Below, piece by piece: positions 35,830-45,383 of a stretch of DNA of 64,000 nt (positions within the stretch are counted from its first letter, which is position 1; the number at the start of each line of letters is the position of its first letter). This stretch comes from RGIG8124 sp045130665 (GTDB lineage Bacteria; Bacillota; Clostridia; Christensenellales; CAG-917). The stretch spans positions 1 to 64,000 of the forward strand of contig JBGUQC010000003.1 in assembly GCA_045130665.1 (NCBI GenBank). Direction: 5' to 3'. Below the pieces are notes generated by a model. The model was not told where the DNA came from, searched no databases, and worked only from the letters and a program-made list of their open reading frames with translations. The position numbers and the translations under genes were made by a program.

Positions 35830-37455
35830 ATGAACAATACTAAGTATATATTTGTAACAGGTGGAGTCGTTTCAGGATTAGGAAAAGGAATCGTTATGGC
35901 TTCTTTGGGTAGATTACTTAAAGAAAGAGGCCTAAAAGTTGCCGCACAAAAGCTAGATCCATATATTAACGTAGACCCAGGCACTATGAGCCCATATCAA
36001 CATGGTGAGGTTTTTGTAACAGAAGATGGTGCAGAAACAGACTTGGACCTTGGACATTATGAAAGATTTATAGATGAGGATTTAAATAAATACTCCAACC
36101 TAACAACTGGTAGAGTATATTGGAATGTCTTAACTAAAGAAAGAAATGGCGAGTATTTAGGTGAAACAGTTCAAGTTATTCCTCATGTAACAAATGAAAT
36201 TAAGGAATTCATATTCAAAGTCGGTAAGAAAACAAACGCAGATGTTGTCTTAACAGAAATAGGTGGAACAATTGGAGATATGGAATCTCAACCATTCCTT
36301 GAGGCAATTAGACAAATATCTAGAGATGTTGGTCGTGGAAATTGCTTATATATCCACGTAACATTAGTTCCATATATCTCATCATCAGGTGAACAAAAGT
36401 CTAAACCAACTCAACATTCAGTAAAAGAACTAAAATCTGCAGGTATTTCTCCAGATATTATTGTTACAAGACAAGAATTGCCAATGGATGAAAGTACAAG
36501 AAGAAAAATTGCAATGTTCTGTGACGTAAAACCAGACTGCGTAATTGAAGACTTGAATGTAGATACTATTTATGAAGCTCCAATAATGCTAGAGAGAAGC
36601 AATTTCTCAGAGGTTGTATGTAGAGAATTGGGTTTATATACAGAAAGACCAGATATGAGAGAGTGGCTAGATATGATATATAGCATTGAAAAAGCAAGAA
36701 AGAAGGTAAAGATTGCCTTAGTTGGTAAATATGTAAAGATGTTTGATACCTACCTTTCAGTTGCAGAAGCTCTCCGTCATGGTGGAATTGCAAACAAGGT
36801 TAAGATAGATATCAACTGGATTGAGTCTGAAGATATTACACCAAAGACCGTGGATGACCTTCTTAAAGATGCAGATGGTATCATCGTTCCAGGCGGATTT
36901 GGAGACAGAGGTATTGAAGGAATGATAGTTGCAGCTCAATATGCAAGAGAACATAATGTCCCATACTTTGGAATCTGTTTGGGCATGCAAATTGCAGTTA
37001 TTGAGTATGCAAGAAATATGCTTGGATATAAAGATGCTAACTCTGGTGAGTTCGCAAAGACACCACATAATGTCATTGATTTAATGGCAGATCAAAGAGG
37101 TAATATTCCAAAGGGCGGCACTATGAGATTAGGTGCTTATCCATGTGTAATTAAAGATAAAACATTGATGAAATATGCTTATGGTATAGGGGAAATACAA
37201 GAGAGACATCGTCATCGTTATGAGTTCAATAATGACTATAGAGATGAGCTTCAAAATGCAGGCTTAGATATAGTTGGAACATCACCAGATGGACATTTGG
37301 TTGAGGCTGTTGAAGTGCCAAAGAATGACTTCTTTATTGGTGTTCAATTCCATCCAGAATTCAAGTCTCGTCCAAACAGAGCACACCCAATATTTAGAGA
37401 ATTCATAAAAGCAGCAAAGTGCAGAAAAGAATGTTTATCTTATACAAAAGAATAG
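35830..37455 (+). CDS. pyrG: CTP synthase
   Basis: Aminates UTP to CTP with ATP and glutamine. The N-terminal synthase domain begins KYIFVTGGVVSGLGKG, the conserved nucleotide-binding start. The C-terminal amidotransferase has PGGFGDRG, the nucleophile Cys in GICLGMQ (near residue 380) and the VQFHPEF box. At 541 residues it is complete. AAAAAGGAG precedes the ATG, and asnB follows 38 bases later. Confidence 0.98.
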   Translation: MNNTKYIFVTGGVVSGLGKGIVMASLGRLLKERGLKVAAQKLDPYINVDPGTMSPYQHGEVFVTEDGAETDLDLGHYERFIDEDLNKYSNLTTGRVYWNVLTKERNGEYLGETVQVIPHVTNEIKEFIFKVGKKTNADVVLTEIGGTIGDMESQPFLEAIRQISRDVGRGNCLYIHVTLVPYISSSGEQKSKPTQHSVKELKSAGISPDIIVTRQELPMDESTRRKIAMFCDVKPDCVIEDLNVDTIYEAPIMLERSNFSEVVCRELGLYTERPDMREWLDMIYSIEKARKKVKIALVGKYVKMFDTYLSVAEALRHGGIANKVKIDINWIESEDITPKTVDDLLKDADGIIVPGGFGDRGIEGMIVAAQYAREHNVPYFGICLGMQIAVIEYARNMLGYKDANSGEFAKTPHNVIDLMADQRGNIPKGGTMRLGAYPCVIKDKTLMKYAYGIGEIQERHRHRYEFNNDYRDELQNAGLDIVGTSPDGHLVEAVEVPKNDFFIGVQFHPEFKSRPNRAHPIFREFIKAAKCRKECLSYTKE

Positions 37456-37493
37456 ATAAACTATGTAATATGTGAAAAGTAGAGGAAATAAAT

Positions 37494-39080
37494 ATGTGTA
37501 CAATAATGGCGTATAAAGGGAGAGACATCCCTGAAGATAAGTTTAAAAAAGGATTAGACAAGACCGTATCTAGAGGTCCAGATGATACCCGTATCGTTAA
37601 GATAGATGATGTCATCTTAGGCTTCCAAAGATTGGCTATTATGGGCCTAACTCCAGAGGGCATGCAACCATTTGAATTGGATGGAGATTATGCTATTTGT
37701 AATGGTGAGTTATATGGTTTTAGATTAGATAGAACAGAACTCAGATGGAAAGGTTATGAGTTCAAGTCAGAAAGTGATTGCGAGATCATCTTGCCACTAT
37801 ATAAAGAGAAAGGTGTTGAGATGTTTAAAGACCTAGATGCTGAGTTTGCAATGATAATCTATGACAAAGCAACACACTCTCTAATTGCAGCAAGAGACCC
37901 AATTGGTATTAGACCACTTTTTTATGGGTACACTCCAAGTGGTGGCATTATATTCGCATCTGAGGCAAAGAACCTAGTTGGTATAGTAAGCAAAGTAATA
38001 GCCTTCCCTCCAGGACATTATTATAAGGACGGTAAGTTTGTTTGCTACTGTGATATCACGCACGTAGATGAATATATTAAGGATGATATAGATACAGTAT
38101 GTAGAAATATCCACAATAAGCTTGTAGTTGGTGTTGAAAAGAGATTGGATTCAGATACACCTATTGGTTTCTTACTCTCAGGTGGTCTAGATTCATCACT
38201 TGTATGCTCAATAGCTGCAAAACTATTAAGAGTACCAATTAAAACATTTGCAATTGGTATGTCTGAGGATGCAATAGACCTAAAATATGCAAGAGAGGTA
38301 GCAGATTACCTTAGATCAGACCATAAAGAGATCATAATTAACAAAGATATCGTCATAAATAGCCTAGAAGAAGTTATTTCTATCTTAGGAACCTTTGATA
38401 TCACTACAATTAGAGCCTCAATGGGTATGTATTTGGTCTGCAAAGCTATTCATGAACAAACAGATATAAGAGTTTTATTAACTGGTGAGATCTCAGATGA
38501 GCTATTTGGATACAAATATACAGATTTTGCACCAAATGCAGAAGAATTCCAAAAGGAAGCTGTAAAGAGAATCAAAGAAATCTATATGTATGACGTTCTA
38601 AGAGCAGATAGATCCATTGCAGTAAACAGTCTAGAGGCAAGAGTTCCATTTGGAGATTTAGACTTTGTTAAATATGTAATGGCTATAGACCCAGAAATGA
38701 AACTCAATAAGTATAACAAAGGTAAGTATCTTTTAAGACGTGCCTTCAAAGATGGAGATTATCTTCCATATGATATCCTTATGAGAGAAAAGGCAGCATT
38801 CTCTGATGCAGTAGGTCACTCAATGGTAAACTACCTCAAAGAGTATGCTGAAGGATATTATACAGATGAAGAATATGAGACATTAAGAAAGAAATATACT
38901 CACGCTCAACCATTCACAAAAGAGAGTCTTTTATATAGAGAAATCTTTGAAAAATACTATCCTGGCTGTGCAGAAACTATAGTAGATTTCTGGATGCCAA
39001 ACAGAACTTGGGAAGGTTGTAAAGATGCAAATGACCCATCTGCAAGAGTCCTTTCTAACTACGGAGATTCAGCAAAATAA
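37494..39080 (+). CDS. asnB: Asparagine synthase (glutamine-hydrolysing)
   Basis: Makes asparagine from aspartate, ATP and glutamine. The class II amidotransferase begins at Cys2 (MCTIMAYKG), the catalytic nucleophile after Met removal, followed by SRGPDD. The synthetase domain has the P-loop LLSGGLDSSL near residue 230 and the EVADYLRSDHKE segment. The 528-residue size and the enterobacterial-like layout fit AsnB type. It ends the run guaA-pyrG-asnB on the same strand. Confidence 0.95.
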   Translation: MCTIMAYKGRDIPEDKFKKGLDKTVSRGPDDTRIVKIDDVILGFQRLAIMGLTPEGMQPFELDGDYAICNGELYGFRLDRTELRWKGYEFKSESDCEIILPLYKEKGVEMFKDLDAEFAMIIYDKATHSLIAARDPIGIRPLFYGYTPSGGIIFASEAKNLVGIVSKVIAFPPGHYYKDGKFVCYCDITHVDEYIKDDIDTVCRNIHNKLVVGVEKRLDSDTPIGFLLSGGLDSSLVCSIAAKLLRVPIKTFAIGMSEDAIDLKYAREVADYLRSDHKEIIINKDIVINSLEEVISILGTFDITTIRASMGMYLVCKAIHEQTDIRVLLTGEISDELFGYKYTDFAPNAEEFQKEAVKRIKEIYMYDVLRADRSIAVNSLEARVPFGDLDFVKYVMAIDPEMKLNKYNKGKYLLRRAFKDGDYLPYDILMREKAAFSDAVGHSMVNYLKEYAEGYYTDEEYETLRKKYTHAQPFTKESLLYREIFEKYYPGCAETIVDFWMPNRTWEGCKDANDPSARVLSNYGDSAK

Positions 39081-39188
39081 TTTGCATATAGATTTTTATG
39101 ATTTGCATATAAAATGGCAAAAAATATGCAAAATATCTGCATATACTTATTGATTATCTGCATATAAAATGCTATAATATATGCAAAT
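39081..39188 (+). repeat. Six TGCATATA-type repeats in the Fic promoter region
   Basis: Forward copies start at 39083, 39104, 39138 and 39159 (TTTGCATATA or CTGCATATA). Inverted copies (TATGCAAA or TATATGCA) are near 39125 and 39178. The forward pairs are each spaced 21 bases, two helical turns. They cover the region upstream of and inside the Fic promoter, as expected for cooperative operator sites. Confidence 0.75.
39150..39178 (+). promoter_or_regulatory. Promoter of the Fic gene
   Basis: TTGATT (39150-39155) and TATAAT (39173-39178) with 17-base spacing. One TGCATATA copy fills the spacer and another overlaps the -10 box. Confidence 0.75.
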
Positions 39189-39208
39189 AACGATAAATAG
39201 GTGCAAAT

Positions 39209-40273
39209 ATGAAAAGATATGATTATTCGTGGTTAAAGAATGCAATGATTCCAGCAAGAGTCGTAAGCATGACCAATGTTATATATGCTTTAAGACAAGA
39301 AGAAGAATCTAAAAAACCAATTTGTCCAGATATTTTCACAGAACTTCAAAAGATTGCAATTATTCAGTCTGTTAAGGCTAGTAATGCAATTGAAGGTATT
39401 GTAACCACAGATCAAAGGATAAAAGCAATCGTAAGTGGTACTACAGACCCTTTAAATCACTCTGAAATGGAAATAGCAGGATACAAGGATGCTTTAGACA
39501 TTGTACATACTAAACATGATGAGATGACTTTTAATGAGGAAACGGTATTGAATTTGCATAGAATTATGCTAGACAAAACTGGTAATGTTACGAAAGGCAC
39601 TTATAAGATAGAAGACAATGTAATCTCAGAAAAGTATTCAGATGGAACAACAAGAATAAGATATGTGCCAGTTAAGGCAATAGATACTAAAAATGCTATG
39701 GATCAATTGTTTTTAGCATATATGGAAGCAAGAGATGATAGCGAAATAGATAACTTATTCTTAATCCCTTGTGTAATATTAGACTTCTTATGTATACACC
39801 CATTCCAAGATGGCAATGGAAGAATATCTAGACTATTATCATTACTCCTAATGTATAAGTTTGGCTTTGATGTAGCTAAGTATATATCCTTTGAAGAACA
39901 AATAAATTCAGATAAGGGTAATTACTACGATGCACTAAAAGCATCATCCCAAGGTTGGCATGATAATAACAATGACTATATGCCATTTATAGAGAACTTC
40001 TTGCTAAATCTATATAGATGCTACAAAGAAATGGATAAAAGATTTGTAACAATACGATCCGGAAAGGTAAGTAAAAAGCAAAGAATAGAAAGCATTTTAC
40101 TATCTGCATTCCTACCAATATCTAAGGAAGAAATAAAGTCCGTTTTGCCAGATGTCGCCATAACTACAATAGAAAAAGTATTGTCAGATTTACTTAAAGC
40201 AGGCAAGATAAAAAAGATAGGAACAACGAAAAATACAAAGTATATGAAAAACTTCCAATCTAACCAAAGATAA
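39209..40273 (+). CDS. Fic-family AMP-transferase with winged helix
   Basis: A 354-residue Fic protein, which attaches AMP to hydroxyl groups of target proteins. The active site HPFQDGNGRISR (197-208) has every catalytic residue. The N-terminal helix carries the inhibitory motif S58-NAIEG, whose Glu62 should block ATP, so this is a self-inhibited class II Fic protein. The C-terminal 70 residues (KQRIESILLSAFLPISKEEI onward) form a winged-helix-like domain. Together with the six repeats in its promoter this suggests that it binds its own control region. The target protein is unknown; no antitoxin partner gene is adjacent. Confidence 0.9.
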   Translation: MKRYDYSWLKNAMIPARVVSMTNVIYALRQEEESKKPICPDIFTELQKIAIIQSVKASNAIEGIVTTDQRIKAIVSGTTDPLNHSEMEIAGYKDALDIVHTKHDEMTFNEETVLNLHRIMLDKTGNVTKGTYKIEDNVISEKYSDGTTRIRYVPVKAIDTKNAMDQLFLAYMEARDDSEIDNLFLIPCVILDFLCIHPFQDGNGRISRLLSLLLMYKFGFDVAKYISFEEQINSDKGNYYDALKASSQGWHDNNNDYMPFIENFLLNLYRCYKEMDKRFVTIRSGKVSKKQRIESILLSAFLPISKEEIKSVLPDVAITTIEKVLSDLLKAGKIKKIGTTKNTKYMKNFQSNQR

Positions 40274-40380
40274 TGTTTATCTATACATTTTGAAAAGATA
40301 AACTATTGATATTGCAAAAACAACAAATATTTAGCACATTATAAATCACATATTATTTTCTATCAAAATTACGTAAACTT

Positions 40381-40405
40381 ATCCCACCAAAAGTGGGATA
40401 TTTTT
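40381..40405 (+). terminator. Terminator after the Fic gene
   Basis: ATCCCAC pairs with GTGGGAT around CAAAA, followed by a T-rich run. A further inverted repeat GTTTATCT...AGATAAAC lies at 40274-40302 just past the stop. Confidence 0.75.
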
Positions 40406-40482
40406 ATATACAAAAAGTTTTTAATGACTATTTGCTAATTATTTAGTATAATTAAGCAAATATTATTTAAATGAGGTGACAC

Positions 40483-41349
40483 ATGCGCTTTACAAAAATG
40501 GAAGGAGCAGGAAATGACTACATCTACTTTGATTGTATGTCAGATACAACTGGTGAGCTCCAAGAAAAGATAATCCCACATATCGAGAAACTATCAGATA
40601 GACATTTCGGTATCGGTGGAGATGGCGTTGTTCTTATCTGCCCATCTAAGGTTGCAGATGCAAGAATGAGAATGTATAACATAGACGGTTCCGAAGGTAA
40701 GATGTGCGGTAACGCAACAAGATGTATCGGTAAGTTTTTATATGATAACGGCTATGTAAAGAGTACAACATGTACTTTAGAGACTTTATCAGGCATTAAG
40801 ATTATTAATCTTAAACTTGAAAACGGCAAGGTTACTGGCGCTACAGTTAATATGGGTAAACAAATTACAAACCCTAAAGATATTCCTATGAATCTAGACC
40901 TTATTAAACCAGGCTATGAAAAACAAGTAGTTGCAATGCCATATGTTATAGATGGTAAAGAGTACTTAATCACAGGCGTTTCAATGGGAAATCCACATAA
41001 TATTATCTTTATGGATGAGAATGTTCTAAATCTTGATTTAGAAAAGATGGGTCCAAAGTTTGAAAATGACCCAATCTTCCCAGAAAGAGTTAATACAGAA
41101 TTCATTAACGTTATCGGTCCAAACGAATTGAGAATGAGAGTTTGGGAACGTGGTAGCGGAGAAACTCTTGCATGCGGTACAGGTTCATGCGCAGTAGGCG
41201 TTGCTTCAATATTAAATAAGAAAGTAGATCCAAATAAACCAATACTAATCCACCTTATAGGTGGGGACCTCGTAATTGAGGTAAAAGAAGACGGAGTCTT
41301 CATGACAGGCCCAGCAGCTGTTGCCTTTACAGGCGAAGTAGAACTTTAA
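40483..41349 (+). CDS. dapF: Diaminopimelate epimerase
   Basis: Converts LL- to meso-diaminopimelate for peptidoglycan and lysine. The two catalytic cysteines are Cys75 in MCGNATRC and the one in ACGTGSCAVG near residue 226. The N-terminus FTKMEGAGNDYIY is typical. It begins an operon with dapL, rplI, a methyltransferase gene, rsmI and an HAD gene. GAGGTG sits five bases before the ATG, and a TATAAT box lies near 40446. Confidence 0.97.
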   Translation: MRFTKMEGAGNDYIYFDCMSDTTGELQEKIIPHIEKLSDRHFGIGGDGVVLICPSKVADARMRMYNIDGSEGKMCGNATRCIGKFLYDNGYVKSTTCTLETLSGIKIINLKLENGKVTGATVNMGKQITNPKDIPMNLDLIKPGYEKQVVAMPYVIDGKEYLITGVSMGNPHNIIFMDENVLNLDLEKMGPKFENDPIFPERVNTEFINVIGPNELRMRVWERGSGETLACGTGSCAVGVASILNKKVDPNKPILIHLIGGDLVIEVKEDGVFMTGPAAVAFTGEVEL

Positions 41350-41361
41350 TTGAGGTGCAAA

Positions 41362-42537
41362 ATGAAAATTAATAAGAATTATTATGATTTAACAGAGAGC
41401 TATTTGTTTTCAACAATAGCTAGAAAGGTAAAAGCATATTCAGATGCTAATCCAAATGCAAACATTACAAAACTTGGTATAGGAGATGTAACTCTTCCTC
41501 TTGCTCCAAGCGTAATTAAAGCAATGCATAAGGCAGTAGATGATCAAGCATCATCCGCTACATTCCATGGATATGGTCCAGAACAAGGCTATGAATTCAT
41601 TAAAGCACCTATCCAAGCATATTATAAAAGACGTGGTGTAGATTTAGATATAAACGAAATCTTCATCTCAGATGGCGCTAAATCAGATATCGCAAATATT
41701 ATGGATATTATGGATAATGATAACATAGTTATCATGCCAGACCCAGTATACCCAGCATATTTGGATGTAAATATCATGCTTGGAAGAAAAGTATTATTCA
41801 CAATTGGAAATAAAGAGAATGGCTTTAAGCCATTGCCAGATAAATCAGTGAAGGCAGATATAATTTATATCTGTTCTCCAAATAACCCAACTGGTGCGGT
41901 ATATAACAAAGAAGAGTTAAAAGCATGGGTAGATTATGCTTTAGCAAATAAAGCAATAATCCTCTTTGATGCAGCATATGAAGCATATGTGTCATCAGAT
42001 GATCTTCCAAGAACAATCTACGAAGTAGAAGGTGCAAAGGATTGCGCTATTGAAATCTGCTCATTATCTAAAACAGCAGGCTTCACTGGAACACGTTGTG
42101 GATATACAATAGTTCCAAAGGAACTATATAATGGCGAAATGAATAAGTTCTGGCTAAGAAGACAAACAACGAAGTTCAATGGAACTTCATATGTTGTACA
42201 ATGTGGCGCAGCTGCAGTCTTCACAGAACAAGGCCAAAAGGAAATTAAAGAACAAGTCGCATACTATATGAATAATGCTCACATCATTCATAATGAGCTC
42301 ACAAAAGCAGGTATTTGGCATACTGGTGGAGAGAATAGCCCATATATCTGGTTACAATGTCCAGATGGCATGACTTCATGGGATTATTTTGATGCTCTCC
42401 TTAATGAAGGACACGTTGTTGGAACACCAGGCGTAGGATTTGGTGCTCATGGAGAAGGTTTCTTTAGATTAACTGGCTTCGGTAATAAGGAAAAGACAGA
42501 AGAAGCAATAAAGAGACTCGTTAAAGTTAGAAGATAA
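41362..42537 (+). CDS. dapL: LL-diaminopimelate aminotransferase
   Basis: PLP enzyme that makes LL-diaminopimelate from tetrahydrodipicolinate and glutamate in one step, a route used by many clostridia, chlamydiae and plants. Conserved parts are CSPNNPTGAVYN, the PLP lysine in SLSKTAGFTGTRCGY (about residue 238) and the C-terminal GEGFFRLTGFGNKE. The ATG at 41362 has GAGGTG upstream; an in-frame TTG at 41350 is less likely. It lies 12 bases after dapF, giving both last steps of meso-diaminopimelate synthesis side by side. At 391 residues it is slightly shorter than the usual 410. Confidence 0.93.
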   Translation: MKINKNYYDLTESYLFSTIARKVKAYSDANPNANITKLGIGDVTLPLAPSVIKAMHKAVDDQASSATFHGYGPEQGYEFIKAPIQAYYKRRGVDLDINEIFISDGAKSDIANIMDIMDNDNIVIMPDPVYPAYLDVNIMLGRKVLFTIGNKENGFKPLPDKSVKADIIYICSPNNPTGAVYNKEELKAWVDYALANKAIILFDAAYEAYVSSDDLPRTIYEVEGAKDCAIEICSLSKTAGFTGTRCGYTIVPKELYNGEMNKFWLRRQTTKFNGTSYVVQCGAAAVFTEQGQKEIKEQVAYYMNNAHIIHNELTKAGIWHTGGENSPYIWLQCPDGMTSWDYFDALLNEGHVVGTPGVGFGAHGEGFFRLTGFGNKEKTEEAIKRLVKVRR

Positions 42538-42546
42538 GAGGTATAT

Positions 42547-42999
42547 ATGAAAATCATTTTAAAGCAAGATGTAAAAGGACTTGGCAAAGCAGGAGAAATT
42601 AAGGAAGTAAACGATGGCTATGCAAGAAACTTTCTTATAAAGAAAGGATTAGCAATAGAGGGTACAACTCAAAATCTTTATGCAGCTAAGGAAAAACAAA
42701 GAATAGCAGACGAAAAAGCCGCACAAGCAAAAGCAGAAGCTCAAGAAGAAGCAAAGAAACTTAATGGTAAAATCATTAAGGTTGAAGCAAAAGGCGGTGC
42801 AAATGGCGGTAAAATGTTTGGATCTGTAACAGCAGAACAAATTGCTGAAGCAATCCAGGCATCTGGATTCGAGGGAATAGATAAAAAGAAAGTTGAAGTT
42901 AAAGAGACTATCAAAGAATTCAAGAAATTCCCTGTAACCATTAGATTGTATCCTGAAGTAACAGCAGAAATTACAATAGACGTTGTTAGAGCAGAATAA
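42547..42999 (+). CDS. rplI: Ribosomal protein bL9
   Basis: Large-subunit protein with two globular ends joined by a long helix. The N-terminal domain MKIILKQDVKGLGKAGEIKEVNDGYARNFL is diagnostic and complete. The central helix (AKEKQRIADEKAAQAKAEAQ) and the C-terminal domain (GSVTAEQIAEAI) follow. Length 150 is normal. Its stop shares one base with the start of the next gene. Confidence 0.98.
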   Translation: MKIILKQDVKGLGKAGEIKEVNDGYARNFLIKKGLAIEGTTQNLYAAKEKQRIADEKAAQAKAEAQEEAKKLNGKIIKVEAKGGANGGKMFGSVTAEQIAEAIQASGFEGIDKKKVEVKETIKEFKKFPVTIRLYPEVTAEITIDVVRAE

Positions 43000-43715
43000 T
43001 GAAATATAACGTAGAGCTAGGCTTTGAAAATAGTTCATTTGTACAAGATAGTGACTTGTACTGCTTTTCTACAGACTCAGTTATCTTAGCAAATATTGCT
43101 AAGATAAAAAAGACAGATTATGTCGTAGATTTAGGATGTGGTGCAGGTATTATCTCAATACTTATTTCTCTTAAAAGAGAATGCAAGAAAGTATTAGGCG
43201 TAGATATAGATGAAAGAGCAATAGCTCTTTTTAATGAGAATATAAAGGATAATTCTCTACACAATAAGACTTCATCACTTCTTTCGGATGTAAAAGATGC
43301 ACCAAAGAAGATAGGAAATGGTACAGTGGATATTGTAATATCCAACCCACCATACTATTTAGAGTCTTCTTTGCATGGCAAAGACGCTACATCTAAGATA
43401 GAAGATAATGGATCTATAGAAGACTTTATCTCATGTGCAGCTAAAATCTTAAGATTTGATGGAGACTTCTATATGATAATGAAGATAAATAGGCTTGTAG
43501 ACACCTTAACTTTGTTAAGAGAATATAAACTAGAGCCTAAGGAATTAACACTAATAGCACATAACCAAAGCTCAGATCCAAGCTCATTCGTCGTAAAGGC
43601 TAAAAGAGGCGGAAAGGGCGGATTAAAGACAAAGATGCTATATATAGAGAACGAAGATGGCACTATGACAGTTGAGTGTGCAAAGTTATATGAAGGGGTA
43701 AGAAAAGATGGCTAA
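42999..43715 (+). CDS. TrmN6-like tRNA/RNA adenine-N6 methyltransferase
   Basis: A 238-residue Rossmann methyltransferase. The AdoMet loop is DLGCGAGIISIL (about 45-56) and the catalytic motif is SNPPYY (about 114-119), as in the YfiC/TrmN6 group that modifies adenine 37 of tRNA-Val. It overlaps rplI by one base and rsmI by eight, so translation is probably coupled. The pairing with rsmI, a ribosomal RNA methyltransferase, is common in Firmicutes. The RNA target is inferred from family. Confidence 0.85.
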   Translation: MKYNVELGFENSSFVQDSDLYCFSTDSVILANIAKIKKTDYVVDLGCGAGIISILISLKRECKKVLGVDIDERAIALFNENIKDNSLHNKTSSLLSDVKDAPKKIGNGTVDIVISNPPYYLESSLHGKDATSKIEDNGSIEDFISCAAKILRFDGDFYMIMKINRLVDTLTLLREYKLEPKELTLIAHNQSSDPSSFVVKAKRGGKGGLKTKMLYIENEDGTMTVECAKLYEGVRKDG

Positions 43716-44517
43716 ACTATACATCGTTGGAACACCAATAGGCAATTTAAAAGACATCACACTAAGAGCAATAGATACTCTTAAGATGGTAGATTATATT
43801 GCTTGCGAAGACACAAGAACATCATCTGTTTTACTCAATAATTATGACATCAAAAAACCACTCATTGCATACCATAAATTCAACGAAGCATCTTGCTCAG
43901 AAAAGATAATATCTCTTCTTAAAGAGGGAGGCAATATTGCACTCATTACAGACGCCGGAATGCCATGTATTTCAGACCCTGGTGCAGAGCTAATTTCTAA
44001 ATGTAGAGAGTATGGTCTAGATGTTGAATCTGTGCCTGGTCCAACGGCTTTTGCAACAGCATTTGCTTTAACTGGAGTAAAAGACACAAAATTCACATTC
44101 GTAGGGTTTATGCCAGACAAAAAGACAGATAAAGTGGCGATTTTGCGAAAATACGCGAATTTAGATATGCCTTTAATTTTCTATGTTGCACCTCATGATT
44201 TGGCTCAAACAGCTCAAATTATGTACGAAGTTTTGGGAGATAGAAAGGCATATGTAGTTAGAGAATTAACAAAAATTTATGAGTCTGTAACTATTACATC
44301 ACTCGCAGATTTTTCCTCTGAAGAAAGGGGTGAAATAGTGCTCATAATTGAGGGAAAATCACAAGATGAAAATCCACTTTTAAACATGACAATTGAGGAA
44401 CATTTAAACCATTATTTAGAGCTTGGAATGGATAAAAAAGAAGCAGTAAAAAAGGTCGCTCAAGATCGTGGAATTACAAAGAACGATGTATATCAAGTTG
44501 CAATAAATATTAAGTAA
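43708..44517 (+). CDS. rsmI: 16S rRNA 2'-O-methyltransferase (C1402)
   Basis: Methylates the 2'-hydroxyl of C1402 in the decoding centre. The tetrapyrrole-methylase-like fold shows LYIVGTPIGNLKDIT at the start, CEDTRTS, and GVPGPTA-type box SVPGPTAFATAFALTG, all typical of RsmI. Length 269 is normal. It overlaps the upstream methyltransferase and is followed by the HAD gene after 12 bases. Confidence 0.96.
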   Translation: MAKLYIVGTPIGNLKDITLRAIDTLKMVDYIACEDTRTSSVLLNNYDIKKPLIAYHKFNEASCSEKIISLLKEGGNIALITDAGMPCISDPGAELISKCREYGLDVESVPGPTAFATAFALTGVKDTKFTFVGFMPDKKTDKVAILRKYANLDMPLIFYVAPHDLAQTAQIMYEVLGDRKAYVVRELTKIYESVTITSLADFSSEERGEIVLIIEGKSQDENPLLNMTIEEHLNHYLELGMDKKEAVKKVAQDRGITKNDVYQVAINIK

Positions 44518-44529
44518 AGGAGCAAACAA

Positions 44530-45318
44530 ATGGTACCAGAATTAAAAGACGTAAAAATGTATCTATTTGACTTGGATGGAACAATCTATCTAGGAGATGA
44601 AGAAATTGAAGGTAGCTATGCTGCAGTTCAAAAATTGAGAGATATGGGAAAACAAGTTTGTGTTTTCACTAATAACTCATCTCGTTCTCATAATGACTAT
44701 ATCGTAAGATTAAATAATATGGGATTTAAAGTTGCAGATGAGGAAGTATATACCTCAGGAGAAGTTACCTGTGACTATTTAAGAGATAATTATGCTGGAA
44801 AGAGAGTATTCCTTCTTGGAAATGAAAGATTATATGGAGAATTTGAAGAAAAAGGCATCAACCTTGTTCAAGATGATCCAGATATCGTTGTTTTAGCCTT
44901 CGATACATCTCTAACTTATGACAAACTCTATAAATTCTGTACATTCGTTGCAAAAGGTTTGCCATATCTTGCAACACACCCAGATTATTTCTGCCCAGGA
45001 CCAATTGGCCCAATGCCAGATGCTGGTGCTTTAATAGATGCAGTAAAAGACGTAACAGGTAGATCTCCAGATTTTATCTTGGGAAAACCATACCCAACTG
45101 CTGGTGAATTGATTAGAAAGAGATTCAATCTAGAAAAGCATGAGGTTGCTATGGTTGGAGATAGACTCTATACCGATATAGCTTTTGGACAAAACTGTGG
45201 ATTCGTTTCTATCCTTGTTTTAAGCGGCGAGACAACTATGAAACAATACGAACAAAGCAAGATTAAGGCAGATTTCGTATTTGATTTCGTAAAAGATATC
45301 CCAGAGCAGTTGAAATAA
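44530..45318 (+). CDS. HAD-IIA family phosphatase (NagD-like)
   Basis: A 262-residue phosphatase of the NagD/p-nitrophenylphosphatase group. The catalytic loop FDLDGTIYLG (about 13-22) holds both aspartates. Motif II is FTNNSSRS, and the late motif GDRLYTDIAFG gives the metal-binding Asp. The C2A cap segment lies between. Substrates of such enzymes are sugar phosphates or nucleotides and cannot be assigned here. It ends the dapF operon and is followed by a terminator. Confidence 0.9.
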   Translation: MVPELKDVKMYLFDLDGTIYLGDEEIEGSYAAVQKLRDMGKQVCVFTNNSSRSHNDYIVRLNNMGFKVADEEVYTSGEVTCDYLRDNYAGKRVFLLGNERLYGEFEEKGINLVQDDPDIVVLAFDTSLTYDKLYKFCTFVAKGLPYLATHPDYFCPGPIGPMPDAGALIDAVKDVTGRSPDFILGKPYPTAGELIRKRFNLEKHEVAMVGDRLYTDIAFGQNCGFVSILVLSGETTMKQYEQSKIKADFVFDFVKDIPEQLK

Positions 45319-45339
45319 GGAAAAATTAGATAAAAAATA

Positions 45340-45363
45340 AAGGGGCTTTTTAGGGCCCCTTTT
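45340..45363. terminator. Terminator between HAD gene and gdhA copy 1
   Basis: AAGGGGC pairs with GCCCCTT, followed by TTATTG on the plus strand. The A-rich left side gives a T run on the minus strand too, so it may serve both converging genes. Confidence 0.75.
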
Positions 45364-45383
45364 ATTGTTGTTTTTCTTGGGTA

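Noticed and set aside
39081..39188. TGCATATA repeats as a CRISPR array or replication iterons
   Set aside because: The repeats are short, occur in both directions and overlap a promoter. There are no unique spacers of fixed length, and no rep or cas gene is near.
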